From the NCBI GenBank assembly GCA_029237605.1, contig JAQRGB010000001.1, positions 576,033 to 640,032 of the forward strand: a stretch of DNA of 64,000 nt, read 5' to 3'. The number at the start of each line of letters is the position of its first letter. The first letter of the stretch is position 1. Origin of the DNA: Candidatus Thiodubiliella sp. (lineage in GTDB: Bacteria; Pseudomonadota; Gammaproteobacteria; PS1; Pseudothioglobaceae). Below the pieces are notes generated by a model. The model did not search any database. It saw only the letters and a program-made list of their open reading frames with translations, and had not been told where the DNA came from. This document shows positions 21,616 through 32,402 of this stretch, piece after piece. The position numbers were made by a program, and so were the translations under genes.

Positions 21616-23128
21616 TCAAACACTAGTCCGCCGATAACTAATTGCTTCAATTAAGTGTGATTTATCAACTTTTTTATCACCTGTTAAATCAGCAATAGTT
21701 CTAGCGACTTTTAAAATACGGTGATAGGAGCGGGCTGATAGGTTGAATTTATCAATAACACTGGATAATAGCTGCTTATTGTTTTGATTTAGATTAATTA
21801 GTTTTTCTATTTCATTTGGCGCTAATTTGTCATTAGACTTTCCTTGTCTTTTTAATTGAATATTGTGGGCTACTACCACTCTTTGTCTAATGGTTTCACT
21901 TGTTTCTACATTTTCTTTATTTTGATTTAGTATAGCTTCTTTTGGTAGTGGTGGTACGGTTAATATCATGTCAATTCTGTCTAAAAGTGGTCCTGATATT
22001 TTGTTTTTGTACTTGGTAATTTGGTCTGCAGTGCAGTGGCATTTAGCCGTTCCATCTCCGTAGTATCCACAAGGACAGGGATTCATTGCGCCGATAAATT
22101 GAAAGTTTGCAGGGAAAGTGGTTTGTTGAGCGGCGCGTGATAGGTGAATTTTACCGTTTTCCAGGGGTTGACGTAAGGCTTCTAGCACACCTCTAGGGAA
22201 TTCAGGTAATTCATCTAAAAATAGAACGCCTTCATGAGCTAGTGAAACTTCACCTGGTTTTGGAGTTGGGCCACCACCAACTAATGCAACTGCTGAGGAT
22301 GAGTGGTGTGGGTTACGAAATGGGCGCATTTTTAGTTGAGTTAAATCCAAAGGCTTGTTGGCAACTGAGTAAATAGAGGCGCGTTCTAATGCTTTATCGG
22401 TATTTAGTAGTGGCATGATTGATGGTAGACGCTCTGCCAACATGGTTTTTCCTGAACCTGGTGGGCCAATTAAAAGTAGATTGTGCCCACCACTAGCAGC
22501 AATTTCCAATGCACGCTTAGCATGGTATTGCCCCTTAACCTGAGAAAAATCATTATCATAAATAATTGCTTGGCTACGATCCGACTTTGCGAGTTAATCT
22601 ATTAATATTACTAATGTCTTGTAGAAAACTACAGACTTGCAATAAATGCTTACAAGGATAGATTTTTGCTTGATTAACCAGTGTGTATTGATAGGATTTT
22701 TGTGCCGGCAGGATAATATTATGTGAGTCTTGACTACTAGCGATAATTGCAGGCAATAAACCATCAATAACACGCAAAGAGCCATCTAATCCTAACTCGC
22801 CATATAATTCAAAATTATCTAAATTGACTTTATCTTTAATTTGTTCACTTGCTAATAATAATCCAATCGCAATTGGCAGATCATATCTGCCACCATTTTT
22901 TGGTAAATTAGCTGGCGCTAGGCTGACGGTAATACGCCCTTTGGGGAATTTAAATTGTGAGTTTATGATAGCACTACGTACACGATCTTTACTCTCTCGC
23001 ACTGCGCCTTCTGGCAACCCAACAATAGAAAACCTCGGTAACCCACTCGAAATATGTACTTCAATGGTGACTAATGGTGCATCTAACCCTGTTGATGCAC
23101 GAGTAAATATTTGACTTAATTGACTCAT
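21616..23128 (-). CDS. comM: ComM/YifB-family Mg-chelatase-like AAA ATPase, broken by a short adapter
   Basis: ComM is a hexameric helicase that aids branch migration in natural transformation. The N-terminal lonC-like domain ([50 protein letters not shown]) lies at 22588-23128. The AAA part holds the Walker [10 protein letters not shown] and Walker [11 protein letters not shown], a [15 protein letters not shown] zinc-like segment, and ends AISYRRTSV. Between them 17 adapter bases (22571-22587) break the frame. The joining native sequence, [21 protein letters not shown], is readable beside it. The start overlaps the tsaD stop by 4 bases. The gene is inferred to be intact. Confidence 0.92.
22571..22587 (+). 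other. Embedded MGI/BGI sequencing adapter fragment (site 11, in comM)
   Basis: TGGCTACGATCCGACTT, the last 17 bases of the reverse-complement read-2 adapter, sits at the exact point where ComM changes frame. It is shorter than the other sites but identical to them, and is the last one in the window. Confidence 0.93.
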
Positions 23129-24147
23129 ATTGTTTGCAATTCTTCTAAGCTCCACCTAGGTTTAATGACAATCTTATTGTTTTTTGATTCTTGTCCTTTA
23201 ACAAGTCTTAGATGTCCAGCAAGTGCAATCATTGCACCGTTATCAGTACAAAAATCTTGACGTGGATAAAATATTTTTACGTTTAATTTTCTACCCATTA
23301 TATCTAATTCATTTCGCAATGCTTTGTTTGCACTCACTCCGCCTGCTACAACTAGGGTTTTATACCTTATTTTTTTTAATGCTCGGCGACATTTAATCAT
23401 CAATGTTTGTGTTGCAGCAACTTCAAAGGCTTTAGCAATATCGGCTTTTTGTTCTTGATGTTTAAAAAAGGTATTACGCGCAAAGGTCTTAAGTCCACTA
23501 AAGCTAAAATCTAATCCTGGTCTATCTATCATTGGTCTTGGGAATTTAAAAACTCCTTCAGTGCCTTGCTCAGCTAGTATGGCTAGAGCTGGCCCACCTG
23601 GATAACCCAATCCTAAAATCTTAGCTGTTTTATCAAAAGCCTCGCCAACTGCATCATCTAAAGATTCACCCAAAATTTTGTATTGTCCTATAGCTTTAAC
23701 ATCAACTAACATTGTATGCCCGCCAGAAACTAGTAAGGCCACAAAAGGGAATTTAGGCTGCTTATATTCTAAAAGTGGCGCAAGCAAATGTCCTTCCATA
23801 TGGTGCACACCTAGTGCAGGTATTTTTAAACTCCAGGATAAAGATTTTGCTACAGCGCTACCCACCAATAATGCCCCTGCTAAACCTGGTCCAACCGTAT
23901 AAGCAATAGCATTAATATCGGTGAGCTTTATTTTACCATCTTTAAGCGCAGCTTTAATGAGTGGCATGACACGTTGTATATGGTCACGAGATGCTAATTC
24001 TGGCACAACACCGCCATATTCTTTATGGATTTCAACTTGGGAAAATAATCTGTGTGCGATTAGTCCATCTTGCTGTGAATACAGCCCAATGCCAGTTTCA
24101 TCGCATGAGCTTTCTATACCTAATGTAATGAAGTTAGTCACGCTCAC
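23125..24147 (-). CDS. tsaD: tRNA N6-adenosine threonylcarbamoyltransferase TsaD
   Basis: TsaD transfers the threonylcarbamoyl group to A37 of ANN-decoding tRNAs and is essential. The protein has 340 residues (E. coli YgjD 337). It starts [15 protein letters not shown], has the metal-binding [10 protein letters not shown] (about 110-119), [19 protein letters not shown] and the late [10 protein letters not shown]. The start overlaps the end of lptB by 14 bases, and the stop overlaps comM. Confidence 0.97.
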   Translation of the reverse strand: MSVTNFITLGIESSCDETGIGLYSQQDGLIAHRLFSQVEIHKEYGGVVPELASRDHIQRVMPLIKAALKDGKIKLTDINAIAYTVGPGLAGALLVGSAVAKSLSWSLKIPALGVHHMEGHLLAPLLEYKQPKFPFVALLVSGGHTMLVDVKAIGQYKILGESLDDAVGEAFDKTAKILGLGYPGGPALAILAEQGTEGVFKFPRPMIDRPGLDFSFSGLKTFARNTFFKHQEQKADIAKAFEVAATQTLMIKCRRALKKIRYKTLVVAGGVSANKALRNELDIMGRKLNVKIFYPRQDFCTDNGAMIALAGHLRLVKGQESKNNKIVIKPRWSLEELQTI

Positions 24148-24862
24148 CTAAATAGACTTCGCGCACTCTATCGTTATTTAGAATTTGTTCCTTATTACCC
24201 TCGGTAATAATCGCACCGTCATGCAACACATAAGAATGATCGCAAGTATCTAATACTTCACGGTAATTATGATCGGTGATTAATATACCAATACTTTTGC
24301 TTTTTAAGTGGAAAATAATTTTCTGTATATCGTTCACAGAAATAGGGTCGACTCCTGCAAATGGCTCGTCTAATAAGATAAATTTTGGATCCATTGCTAA
24401 TGCTCTAGCAATTTCAACACGTCGTCTTTCACCGCCAGATAAACTTAATCCATCAAAGTCACGGATATGTCCAATGTTAAATTCTTCTAATAATTCCTCT
24501 AAACGATCTCTTTTTGCGTCTTTATCTAGAGCTTTATTAAATTCTAAAACTGCCATAATATTATTTTCAACGGATAATTTCCTGAAAATGGATGGTTCTT
24601 GAGGTAAGTATCCCAACCCTAATTTAGCACGTTTATACATTGATAGATGTTCAATTCTATTATTATTTAAAGTTACTTCCCCAGAATCTGCTTTAATTAA
24701 TCCACAAGCAATATAAAAACAAGTAGTCTTTCCTGCGCCATTTGGCCCTAATAAGCCTACTATTTTACCACTTTGTACAAAAAATGAGATACCAGAAATC
24801 ACGTCTCTACCTGAATAGGATTTGCTAATGTTGCTAACATTAAGTGAATGTTGTGTTGACAT
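24134..24862 (-). CDS. lptB: LPS export ABC transporter ATP-binding protein LptB
   Basis: LptB powers LPS extraction from the inner membrane with LptFG. The protein has 242 residues. Walker A is GPNGAGKTT (39-47), the signature [17 protein letters not shown], Walker [15 protein letters not shown], and the switch [11 protein letters not shown]. The strings [19 protein letters not shown] and ITDHNYRE are typical of LptB rather than other ABC ATPases. lptA and lptC are not adjacent. Downstream coupling to tsaD is unusual but clear. Confidence 0.93.
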   Translation of the reverse strand: MSTQHSLNVSNISKSYSGRDVISGISFFVQSGKIVGLLGPNGAGKTTCFYIACGLIKADSGEVTLNNNRIEHLSMYKRAKLGLGYLPQEPSIFRKLSVENNIMAVLEFNKALDKDAKRDRLEELLEEFNIGHIRDFDGLSLSGGERRRVEIARALAMDPKFILLDEPFAGVDPISVNDIQKIIFHLKSKSIGILITDHNYREVLDTCDHSYVLHDGAIITEGNKEQILNNDRVREVYLGERD

Positions 24863-25074
24863 GAAGTATAAATTTACTTATAAAATTTAATTTTATCATT
24901 AATATACAGCCTTATGTTCAACACTAGAAAGCCTAGAATTGTAGCCTCACCTGAAATATCTACCACATTTCATAGATTTAAACCCAGGTATATAATAAAT
25001 AACACTTATCATCATGAAGTGCTAGTAGTTAAGAAAAGCCGCCCTTTGCCAAGATTTATTTATTGAAGGAGAAA

Positions 25075-25167
25075 ATGTCTAACGCTGATGATATAAATAT
25101 TTTTTGCAAGGTTGCTGGTATTATGCCACTCAAAAATAACGTTTTCATCACTCAAAAATTGATTTAA
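25075..25167 (+). pseudogene. Possible Smr-domain endonuclease (SmrA-like) remnant
   Basis: ATG 25075, with a GGAG site, opens a 30-codon frame, MSNADDINIFCKVAGIMPLKNN. It resembles the N-terminal D-x-x-x-F-x-x-x-x-G-x-x-PLK pattern of Smr proteins. It then stops at 25165-25167, and only fragments of coding-like sequence follow before birA (25230). The rest of 24863-25229 has no recognisable gene. The identification is weak because the Smr domain itself is absent. Confidence 0.35.
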
Positions 25168-25229
25168 CAAAATCAAATGTAACATTAGTTAATTTAACGT
25201 ATGACAAGAAAAAACATATGCAACAACAA

Positions 25230-25979
25230 TTAAAGAATATGTAAAAACTCAGATGAATAAACTTGTTTAGTTGATTTTTTAGTTTTAACCAACAATATAC
25301 CTTTGTTATTTACACCAGAGCATACACCTAAAAAGGTTTGTTTTTTGTTATCATAGCGAACACGCTTACCTTGTAAATAATCTACACTTGCCCAATATTT
25401 GGAGAAATATGTAAAGCCATTCACTTCAAAAATTTGACAAAACTCTAAAGTTTTATTGATCAAATCTTTAGTTAAATCAAACTGATTAATGGTTTTTTGT
25501 ACGCTGATTGAATGTAAATTTGTCCACGGTGTTTGACAATTTATATCTACATTAATATTTATGCCAATACCTATCAACACAGATTGGGACTTATTTTGGA
25601 CAGTGTTTTGAATTAAAATTCCAGCTAATTTTTTGTCTTGGTAATAAACATCATTTGGCCATTTAAGTTGTAAACCAGTAACACCGTAATCTCTCAATAC
25701 TTCAAGTATTGCCAAACCCACTATTAAACTCAGCCCACTTAAATGAATATTGATTGAAAATACTCGACGAATGGACAATAAAATACTGTTGTCTTTATCG
25801 CTTAACCATGTTCTATTGTATTGTCCCTTACCATGAGTTTGTTCTCTAGCGATACACACCTGTATTCTTGGTGAGAATTCTAACGACGAAAGATAATCAT
25901 TGGTGCTTGGAATTGAATCAAAACTATAGCAGTCAACATCATCATTTAGGTAGGTGCCTAGATTAGAATAATTATCCAT
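25230..25979 (-). CDS. birA: Biotin--[acetyl-CoA carboxylase] ligase (BirA catalytic type)
   Basis: This enzyme attaches biotin to the carboxylase carrier protein. Motifs are FDSIPSTNDYL, the biotinyl-AMP loop HGKGQYNRTWLS, KWPNDVYYQDKKLAGILIQ and VLIGIGININV, with a small C-terminal SH3-like domain ending VYSSEFLHIL. There is no N-terminal helix-turn-helix, so it is a monofunctional ligase and not the bio operon repressor. The ATG at 25979 (MDNYSNLGTYL) is preferred over an in-frame upstream start at 26009, which lies inside dgkA. Confidence 0.9.
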   Translation of the reverse strand: MDNYSNLGTYLNDDVDCYSFDSIPSTNDYLSSLEFSPRIQVCIAREQTHGKGQYNRTWLSDKDNSILLSIRRVFSINIHLSGLSLIVGLAILEVLRDYGVTGLQLKWPNDVYYQDKKLAGILIQNTVQNKSQSVLIGIGININVDINCQTPWTNLHSISVQKTINQFDLTKDLINKTLEFCQIFEVNGFTYFSKYWASVDYLQGKRVRYDNKKQTFLGVCSGVNNKGILLVKTKKSTKQVYSSEFLHIL

Positions 25980-26298
25980 GTCACGCAAACCAGGAGTAAA
26001 GAAATACATACTGCTGCAGAACCCATATCTTTTGCACCATCAGATAGTACATGGTGTTCATCACCTATTCTACCAACCACCGACTCAATCGCTGAATTTA
26101 GTATTTCAACAATCAGCACTATCAGTAGCACTCGCTCAACAACTGCTTCTTTCAACCAAAATGCCAATGATATCAACACAATACTAATCTACAATTTTTG
26201 CCTAAAGCGGCCTCTGATTGATAGCAAGTTTTTAATCCCTGTATTGAAAACCTAAAAGTATTAATAATTCGCTTTAATCCAACTGCTTCATTTTTCAT
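25958..26298 (-). pseudogene. dgkA: Diacylglycerol kinase (dgkA), degraded
   Basis: From ATG 26298 the frame reads MKNEAVGLKRIINTFRFSIQGLKTCYQSEAA, a DgkA N-terminus. It then loses one base (GCTTTAGG where FRQ needs one more T) and carries an in-frame TAG after RQKL. The remaining part, ISLAFWLKEAVVERVLL, continues to IVEILNSAIESVVGRIGDEHH and AKDMGSAAV, the conserved catalytic core. Compared with E. coli DgkA, about six residues are also missing before IVEILN. Frame loss, stop and deletion together favour true decay. It overlaps birA by 22 bases. Confidence 0.75.
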
Positions 26299-26343
26299 AG
26301 GTTATATTAGTGTATAAAATAGTAGTTTTATTTTACATCATAA

Positions 26344-27090
26344 ATGATGAAGATAGCAGCAGGCGTTGAGTATATAGGTAGTGATTTTCACGGATGGCAA
26401 TTGCAAAAATCTAGCATTCGTACTGTCCAACAAGTGGTAGAAAAAGCACTATCAAATGTTGCAAACCATCCTGTGCGTGTATTTTGTTCTGGTAGAACGG
26501 ATGCTGGCGTACATGCTATTGGCCAAGTTATTCATTTTGAAACAAGTGCAGATAGAGAAAATAGGGCATGGCTTTTTGGCGGCAATGTTAACCTACCTCA
26601 TGATGTAAATTTTGTTTGGGTGAAGCGCGTTGATGATGATTTTCATGCACGTTTTAGCGCTCATGCAAGACGTTATCATTATAAAATTCATAATACTCCA
26701 GTGCGCTCTGCTCTGATAGCTAAATACACTTTATGGGAGTCAAGGGCATTAGATATAGAAATGATGAGTAAAGCCACTGAGTATTTGCTTGGAAAGCATG
26801 ATTTTTCAGCTTTTCGTGGTAGTTTATGCCAAGCAAAATCACCTGTTAGAACCATTGAATTTATAAAACTTACTAAACATGGTGATGAAATTCTATTGGA
26901 CATTAAGGCCAACGCCTTTTTGCATCATATGGTGCGCAATATTATTGGCACACTACTAAAAGTAGGTAGAGGTGAAAAACCTGTTGAATGGGTTAAAGAA
27001 GTATTGTGTTCTAAAGACAGAAAGTGCGCTGGAGCTACTGCTGAGCCACAAGGGTTGTATTTTGTCAAAGCCTTCTATCCTAACTTATAA
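26344..27090 (+). CDS. truA: tRNA pseudouridine(38-40) synthase TruA
   Basis: TruA makes pseudouridine at positions 38-40 of tRNA anticodon arms. The protein has 248 residues. The catalytic Asp53 is in FCSGRTDAGVHAIGQV. Other marks are the start VEYIGSDFHGWQLQ, HARFSAHARRYHYKI, and the C-terminal NAFLHHMVRNIIGTLLKVG. The first of two adjacent ATG codons was used. Complete. Confidence 0.96.
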   Translation: MMKIAAGVEYIGSDFHGWQLQKSSIRTVQQVVEKALSNVANHPVRVFCSGRTDAGVHAIGQVIHFETSADRENRAWLFGGNVNLPHDVNFVWVKRVDDDFHARFSAHARRYHYKIHNTPVRSALIAKYTLWESRALDIEMMSKATEYLLGKHDFSAFRGSLCQAKSPVRTIEFIKLTKHGDEILLDIKANAFLHHMVRNIIGTLLKVGRGEKPVEWVKEVLCSKDRKCAGATAEPQGLYFVKAFYPNL

Positions 27091-27332
27091 ATAATAAAAA
27101 CAATTGAAAAACCTAATTTATTAATTAGCATAGTATGTTTTATGCAGTTTTAACAAAAACGGCAACATAGTAGTGCACGAGTTCCTTGGTTATCCGTAAA
27201 ATAGCATAAAAAATTTTATGGAGTAGTTACTAAAAAAAATGTATTCAACATTCCCTCTTGCAGTAGCCTCAAAAATTGGGCACAAGAATAATCTTATGAT
27301 ATCAAAATACAATCAATAATAGTATAATAAAA

Positions 27333-29609
27333 TTATTCTTGTCGCAGTTGTTTACTAGCTAGTATCATATTACTCAATGCAAGACGAACTTCGTGCCAAT
27401 TTCTAGTTTTTAACCCACAGTCTGGGTTAACCCACAGTCTTTTGGCTGGAATACGTTGAGCTGCTTTTTGCATCAATTCAACCATAGAATCAACGGAAGG
27501 TACGTTGGGGGAATGTATATCGTATACTCCTGGACCTATCTCATTAGGATAATCAAACTCATCAAATACATCTAATAACTCCATATCTGAACGGGAAGTT
27601 TCAATAGTAATAACATCAGCATCCATCTGTGCTATTGCCTTGATAATATCATTAAATTCTGAATAACACATATGTGTATGAATTTGCGTCTCATCACTTA
27701 CACCATTAGCGCTGATTCGATAAGCTTTAATCGCCCAATCAAGATAAGTTTTCCACTGAGATTTACGCAGTGGTAAACCTTCTCTTAATGCTGCTTCATC
27801 AATTTGAATAATATTTATATTAGACTTTTCAAGATCTAATACTTCATCTCTAATAACGAAAGACAACTGCAAACAAGTGACAGATCTTGGTTGGTCATCA
27901 CGCACAAACGACCAATTTAGCATTGTTACTGGGCCTGTAAGCATTCCTTTCATAAGTTTTTTTGTCAGTGATTGGGCGTAGGCTGTCCAATCCACTGTCA
28001 TTGAATTTGGTCTAGAAATATCGCCAAAAATAATTGGTGGCTTAACGCAACGTGAGCCATAAGATCTGACCCAGCCGAATTGACTAAATGCATAGCCATT
28101 TAGTTGTTGTCCAAAATATTCCACCATATCGTTGCGCTCAGGCTCACCGTGTACCAAGACATCTAAGCCTAAAGATTCTTGTATTTGCACACAGTGTTGA
28201 ATTTCAATTTGCATCGCTTGCGTATATTTCTTTGTTGATAATTTACCAGATTTGTAATCACGTCTGGCTTGTCTAATTTCTAACGTTTGTGGAAAGGAGC
28301 CGATTGTTGTGGTTGGGTACAAAGGTAGTTTAAATTTTTTACTTTGTAATTTTGCTCTACTTTTATATTCTGACTGACGATTACCCAATTCATCATTCAC
28401 TTGAGCAATACGTTCTTGAACGGTGCTATTATGCACAAATGGTGAATGTTTCCTAGCATTTATAGCATCAGCATTACTCACAATTTGTTTAACCACACTT
28501 GCTTGCCCTTTATTAAGTGCTTGCGCCAATATATTTAACTCTTCTAATTTTTGCACAGCAAAAGCAAGCCATGATTTTATATCTACATCTAATTCTTGTT
28601 CGCTGTCTAAATCCATGGGTACATGCAATAGTGAACAAGATGGCGCTAACCACATCCTATTTTGTAATTGTTGGTAAATTTCCTTCAACCATAACAAAGT
28701 TACGTTTAAGTCTGTTTTCCAAATATTACGACCATCCACTATACCTAAAGATAAAACTTTATCATCTGGCAAGTTATCAATCACTGCTTGAACCTCGTTC
28801 CTTGCATTAATCGCGTCAATGTGCAACCCATCAACTGGTAAGCTACAAGCAAGGCCTAAGTTATCCTGTAAAGTTCCAAAATAACTAGCCAATAACAATT
28901 TAACTTGGCTATTTGCCAATGTATCGTAAGTATCTTTAAATGCTACTTGCCAATTTGATTCCAATTCTGTAACTAAAATAGGTTCATCAACCTGCACCCA
29001 TTTTATCTCTAATTTTGATAGTTCTTTAAATAACTGCGCATATACTTCAACCAATGAATCTAATAAATCAAGTTTATTAGATTCATCTTTAGACTTTCCT
29101 AACCATAAATAAGTAACTGGGCCAATAATAACAGGTTTGACTTTTACGCCCTGTTTTTGTGCTTCAGTGATTTGTGCAATCAAGCGTTGCGCTTGAAGTT
29201 TAAAATTTGTATTTTTATTAAATTCTGGCACAATATAATGATAATTAGTATCAAACCATTTAGTCATCTCACCTGCTTGGATACAAGTACAATCAGATTC
29301 ATCGACATAAGATCTCCCACGTGCTACTCGAAAATAGTTATCTAAATCATTGTATGATAAATTTTCAGCACGTTTTGGAATATTGCCTAATAGAAAACTC
29401 ATATCTAAAACTTGGTCATAAAAAGAAAAATCACCAACTGGAACTAAATCTAATTTATCTTGATTCTTCCAGAATTGTTTACGCAACATTCCAGCTGTTT
29501 GCAGTAGCTCCTCCTGAGAAATATTTCTTGACCAATATTTTTCTAATGCAAATTTTAATTCTCTTTGTTTTCCGATACTTGGAAAGCCCAAATTGTGTGT
29601 TACAACCAT
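27333..29609 (-). CDS. metE: Cobalamin-independent methionine synthase MetE
   Basis: MetE methylates homocysteine with methyltetrahydropteroyl-triglutamate. The protein has 758 residues (E. coli 753), with both barrel halves: N-terminal [20 protein letters not shown] and C-terminal [14 protein letters not shown]. Zinc ligands are visible in [10 protein letters not shown], in the glutamate of [12 protein letters not shown], and in [11 protein letters not shown]. It is transcribed away from metR, with a MetR-type operator in the shared 106-base gap. Together with metZ it gives a vitamin-B12-free route to methionine. Confidence 0.97.
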   Translation of the reverse strand: MVVTHNLGFPSIGKQRELKFALEKYWSRNISQEELLQTAGMLRKQFWKNQDKLDLVPVGDFSFYDQVLDMSFLLGNIPKRAENLSYNDLDNYFRVARGRSYVDESDCTCIQAGEMTKWFDTNYHYIVPEFNKNTNFKLQAQRLIAQITEAQKQGVKVKPVIIGPVTYLWLGKSKDESNKLDLLDSLVEVYAQLFKELSKLEIKWVQVDEPILVTELESNWQVAFKDTYDTLANSQVKLLLASYFGTLQDNLGLACSLPVDGLHIDAINARNEVQAVIDNLPDDKVLSLGIVDGRNIWKTDLNVTLLWLKEIYQQLQNRMWLAPSCSLLHVPMDLDSEQELDVDIKSWLAFAVQKLEELNILAQALNKGQASVVKQIVSNADAINARKHSPFVHNSTVQERIAQVNDELGNRQSEYKSRAKLQSKKFKLPLYPTTTIGSFPQTLEIRQARRDYKSGKLSTKKYTQAMQIEIQHCVQIQESLGLDVLVHGEPERNDMVEYFGQQLNGYAFSQFGWVRSYGSRCVKPPIIFGDISRPNSMTVDWTAYAQSLTKKLMKGMLTGPVTMLNWSFVRDDQPRSVTCLQLSFVIRDEVLDLEKSNINIIQIDEAALREGLPLRKSQWKTYLDWAIKAYRISANGVSDETQIHTHMCYSEFNDIIKAIAQMDADVITIETSRSDMELLDVFDEFDYPNEIGPGVYDIHSPNVPSVDSMVELMQKAAQRIPAKRLWVNPDCGLKTRNWHEVRLALSNMILASKQLRQE

Positions 29610-29694
29610 GATAATTCCCAGCCTTAATATTTCTAAGTTGATTATTTTAATATGGATATAATATGAAGTAAAATGATTATTTTTAACTTAATTA

Positions 29695-29707
29695 TGAATT
29701 ATATTCA
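29695..29707 (+). promoter_or_regulatory. MetR-type operator between metE and metR
   Basis: TGAATTATATTCA fits the published MetR consensus TGAA-N5-TTCA exactly and is a near-perfect palindrome. It lies 8 bases before the metR start and about 86 bases before metE, so it could serve metR self-repression and metE activation. A 13-bp palindrome in AT-rich DNA can occur by chance, but the location is telling. Confidence 0.65.
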
Positions 29708-29715
29708 TATATATT

Positions 29716-30618
29716 ATGATAGAACTCAAGCATTTGAAAATCATCAAAGCATTACATGAAAATGGTACTTTAACACGAGCTGCTAATGTTCTTTGTTTAA
29801 GCCAATCTGCTTTATCCCATCAAATTCGTTACTTAGAAAAAAAACTAAATATTGCACTTTGGGAGCGAGAAGGTAGGAATTTACGTCTTACAAAAGCAGG
29901 TCAATTATTATTACAAGCAGCACAACAATTATTGCCTATTTTAAAACAAACTGAAGAGACTATCAAAGCTTATGCACATGGTAGTCAAGGTATATTGCGT
30001 ATAGGGGTAGAATGTTATCCTTGTTACAAATGGTTAACAAGTGTCATTGGTATATTTTTGCAAGAAATGCCTGATGTTGAAGTGGAAATTCTTAACAAGT
30101 TTCAATTTTCTGGTCACGAAGGGCTGCTTAATCACCATATTGATGTTTTAATCACACCTGATATAGAAAGAAAAACAGGTATTTATATTGAAACACTCGC
30201 TCAATATAAACTAGTACTTTTAGTTGCTAACGATCATCCACTAGCGTACAAACAAATTGTCACACCAAAAGACTTTATTGACGAAACTTTGCTAACTTTT
30301 CCTGTTCCATTGGAGCGACTTGACATTTTGACATTTTTTTTAAATCCTGCACATATCAGGCCAAAATACATTAAAAAAATTGAATCTACTGAACTTATAT
30401 TACAAATGACAACACTCAGGCGTGGCGTTTGTATATTACCAGAATGGTTAGCTGACATATTTGTAGGAAAAATGCCTATTAAAAAAATACAAATAGGTAC
30501 ACACGGAGGACTTAGCCAGAAACTATTTGCAATTTTACGCAAACAAGATAAAAAAATCATCTACATTCAACGTTTTATTGACATTAGCAGGAAAGCAATG
30601 AAGAACAATAATATTTAA
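29716..30618 (+). CDS. metR: LysR-type transcriptional regulator MetR
   Basis: A LysR-family regulator of 300 residues. The N-terminal helix-turn-helix is HLKIIKALHENGTLTRAANVLCLSQSALSHQIRYLE, followed by a substrate-binding domain with GVECYPCYKWL, which is typical of MetR (homocysteine as co-effector). Divergence from metE over a MetR box makes the assignment strong. It probably activates metE and controls itself. Confidence 0.93.
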   Translation: MIELKHLKIIKALHENGTLTRAANVLCLSQSALSHQIRYLEKKLNIALWEREGRNLRLTKAGQLLLQAAQQLLPILKQTEETIKAYAHGSQGILRIGVECYPCYKWLTSVIGIFLQEMPDVEVEILNKFQFSGHEGLLNHHIDVLITPDIERKTGIYIETLAQYKLVLLVANDHPLAYKQIVTPKDFIDETLLTFPVPLERLDILTFFLNPAHIRPKYIKKIESTELILQMTTLRRGVCILPEWLADIFVGKMPIKKIQIGTHGGLSQKLFAILRKQDKKIIYIQRFIDISRKAMKNNNI

Positions 30619-30632
30619 ACTTATTTTATTGT

Positions 30633-32375
30633 TTATGAAATAAGGTGTTTGAGAGGACTATGTGAAGCTGCCTCTTCATCGCCCAACATCTTCCAGGCAT
30701 AACGGAGTGCATCAGTGCGACGATCAAAGAAACGGTCTTTGCCATATTTATCAATAAAACCAGAGCGCTTTAAGACTTTTTCAATGCCCTCCATACGTGC
30801 AAATAAAATTTCCACACTATTTGAAGAGCATCTTTCTAGTAAACCATCAAGCATTTCTTCGCCACTAGCATCAAGCCAGTTAATACCTGCCATATCAACA
30901 ATAATAAATCTTAGGCACTGGCGCTTATTGGCAATCAGTTCTAAAATTTTATTTTCAAAATAACCTGCATTGGCAAAATAGAGGGCACCTGAATATTTTA
31001 CAATTGACACTACTTCGCAGCGATCTAATTTGTTGTCTATAGCGCTGACAAATAGATTTGAACTACTATGTGCAGATAGTTCAGTAAACCCTGGCTCCAT
31101 GGTACGATACAAAAATAATGCCAACGATAAGATAATACCAATAATAATACCATTTTCTAAATGTGGCGCAAACAGTAAGGTCAGTAAAAAAGTGATAATC
31201 GATACAATTGCATCATGTTTTTCAACTTTCCAAGCATGTTTGATTGGTGCAAATTTCACCAAACTAATCACCGCCATAATAATGACAGATGCTAAAGTTG
31301 CCTGAGGCAGATGATATAAAAGTGGTGTTAAAAATAACAAAGAAATACCAACAATCACAGCAGTCACCACAGATGAAAAACCTGTTATTGCGCCAGATGA
31401 AATGTTAACTGCCGAGCGTGAAAATGAGCCTGAAACTGCATAACCTTGGAAAAAACTAGAAACAATATTGGATAATCCTTGTCCTATTAATTCTTGGTTG
31501 ACGTCAAGACGCTGTTTAGTTTGTGCCGCCATTGCTTTAGCAATTGAAATAGCCTCCATAAAACCAATAAGTCCAATAGTAATTGCTGTAACAATCATTT
31601 GAGACATTACAGTGAAATCAAAATTTGGCATTATAAGAGATGGCAGACCTTTAGGAATATCACCTACAATTACTCCACCAAATTCGCTATTAAAATTTAT
31701 TAAATAAGAAATACTGGTCGTAACTACTACTGCAATCAAGACACCTGGTAATTTTGGTGTATATTTCTTAATCATAATCATAATAAAAAAAGAAATAATG
31801 GCTATCGCTATTGTTAACATATGTGTGCTTGTTGCCGCATTCATAAGCATACCAAATACTTGTTCATAAGTGTACTGACCTGCGCCTTTTACCACGCCGA
31901 ATATTTTATTTAATTGAGAGGTCCCAATAATAATTGCGGCTGCATTGGTAAAACCTACCACAACTGGATGGGATAAAAAGTTAATCACCAAACCTAGTTT
32001 AAACACACCTAACATAAACTGAAATACACCAACTAAGAAAGCTAACAACGAAGCATAAGCAGCATAAGTCACCATATCTGCACCTTCTGGGATCACAGTT
32101 GGAATTGCCGCTGCCGTTAGCAATGATACAACTGCAACAGGTCCTGTTCCTAATTGACGCGATGAACCCATAAGTGCTGCAATCATTACTGGCAAGAATG
32201 AAGCATATAAGCCATATTGTGGCGCAAGACCTGCAAGTTGTGCGTAAGCCATAGACTGTGGTACCAATACTAAGGCAACAGTCAGACCTGCAATCAAATC
32301 TGCCTTTAATACTTTTCCATCTTTAATTTTATGAATCCATTCCAAAAAAGGTAATAATTTTGCAATCTTATTCAT
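30633..32375 (-). CDS. SulP family anion transporter with STAS domain (copy 1)
   Basis: A membrane transporter of about 580 residues. The SulP signature is GLTVALVLVPQSMAYAQLAGLAPQYGLYASFLP (about 27-60), with many helices. The C-terminal STAS domain includes VDMAGINWLDASGEEML. SulP proteins carry sulfate, bicarbonate or other anions, and the sequence alone does not tell which. In sulfur-oxidising autotrophs both sulfate export and bicarbonate uptake are plausible. ATG 32375 is preferred to a TTG four codons upstream. It converges with metR and diverges from a second SulP gene. Confidence 0.92.
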   Translation of the reverse strand: MNKIAKLLPFLEWIHKIKDGKVLKADLIAGLTVALVLVPQSMAYAQLAGLAPQYGLYASFLPVMIAALMGSSRQLGTGPVAVVSLLTAAAIPTVIPEGADMVTYAAYASLLAFLVGVFQFMLGVFKLGLVINFLSHPVVVGFTNAAAIIIGTSQLNKIFGVVKGAGQYTYEQVFGMLMNAATSTHMLTIAIAIISFFIMIMIKKYTPKLPGVLIAVVVTTSISYLINFNSEFGGVIVGDIPKGLPSLIMPNFDFTVMSQMIVTAITIGLIGFMEAISIAKAMAAQTKQRLDVNQELIGQGLSNIVSSFFQGYAVSGSFSRSAVNISSGAITGFSSVVTAVIVGISLLFLTPLLYHLPQATLASVIIMAVISLVKFAPIKHAWKVEKHDAIVSIITFLLTLLFAPHLENGIIIGIILSLALFLYRTMEPGFTELSAHSSSNLFVSAIDNKLDRCEVVSIVKYSGALYFANAGYFENKILELIANKRQCLRFIIVDMAGINWLDASGEEMLDGLLERCSSNSVEILFARMEGIEKVLKRSGFIDKYGKDRFFDRRTDALRYAWKMLGDEEAASHSPLKHLIS

Positions 32376-32402
32376 TGTATTTCTCAATCATTTATTAAAA
32401 AT

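Noticed and set aside
30234-30560. A 108-codon minus-strand frame inside metR
   Set aside because: Shadow of the well-conserved metR frame; no independent signal.
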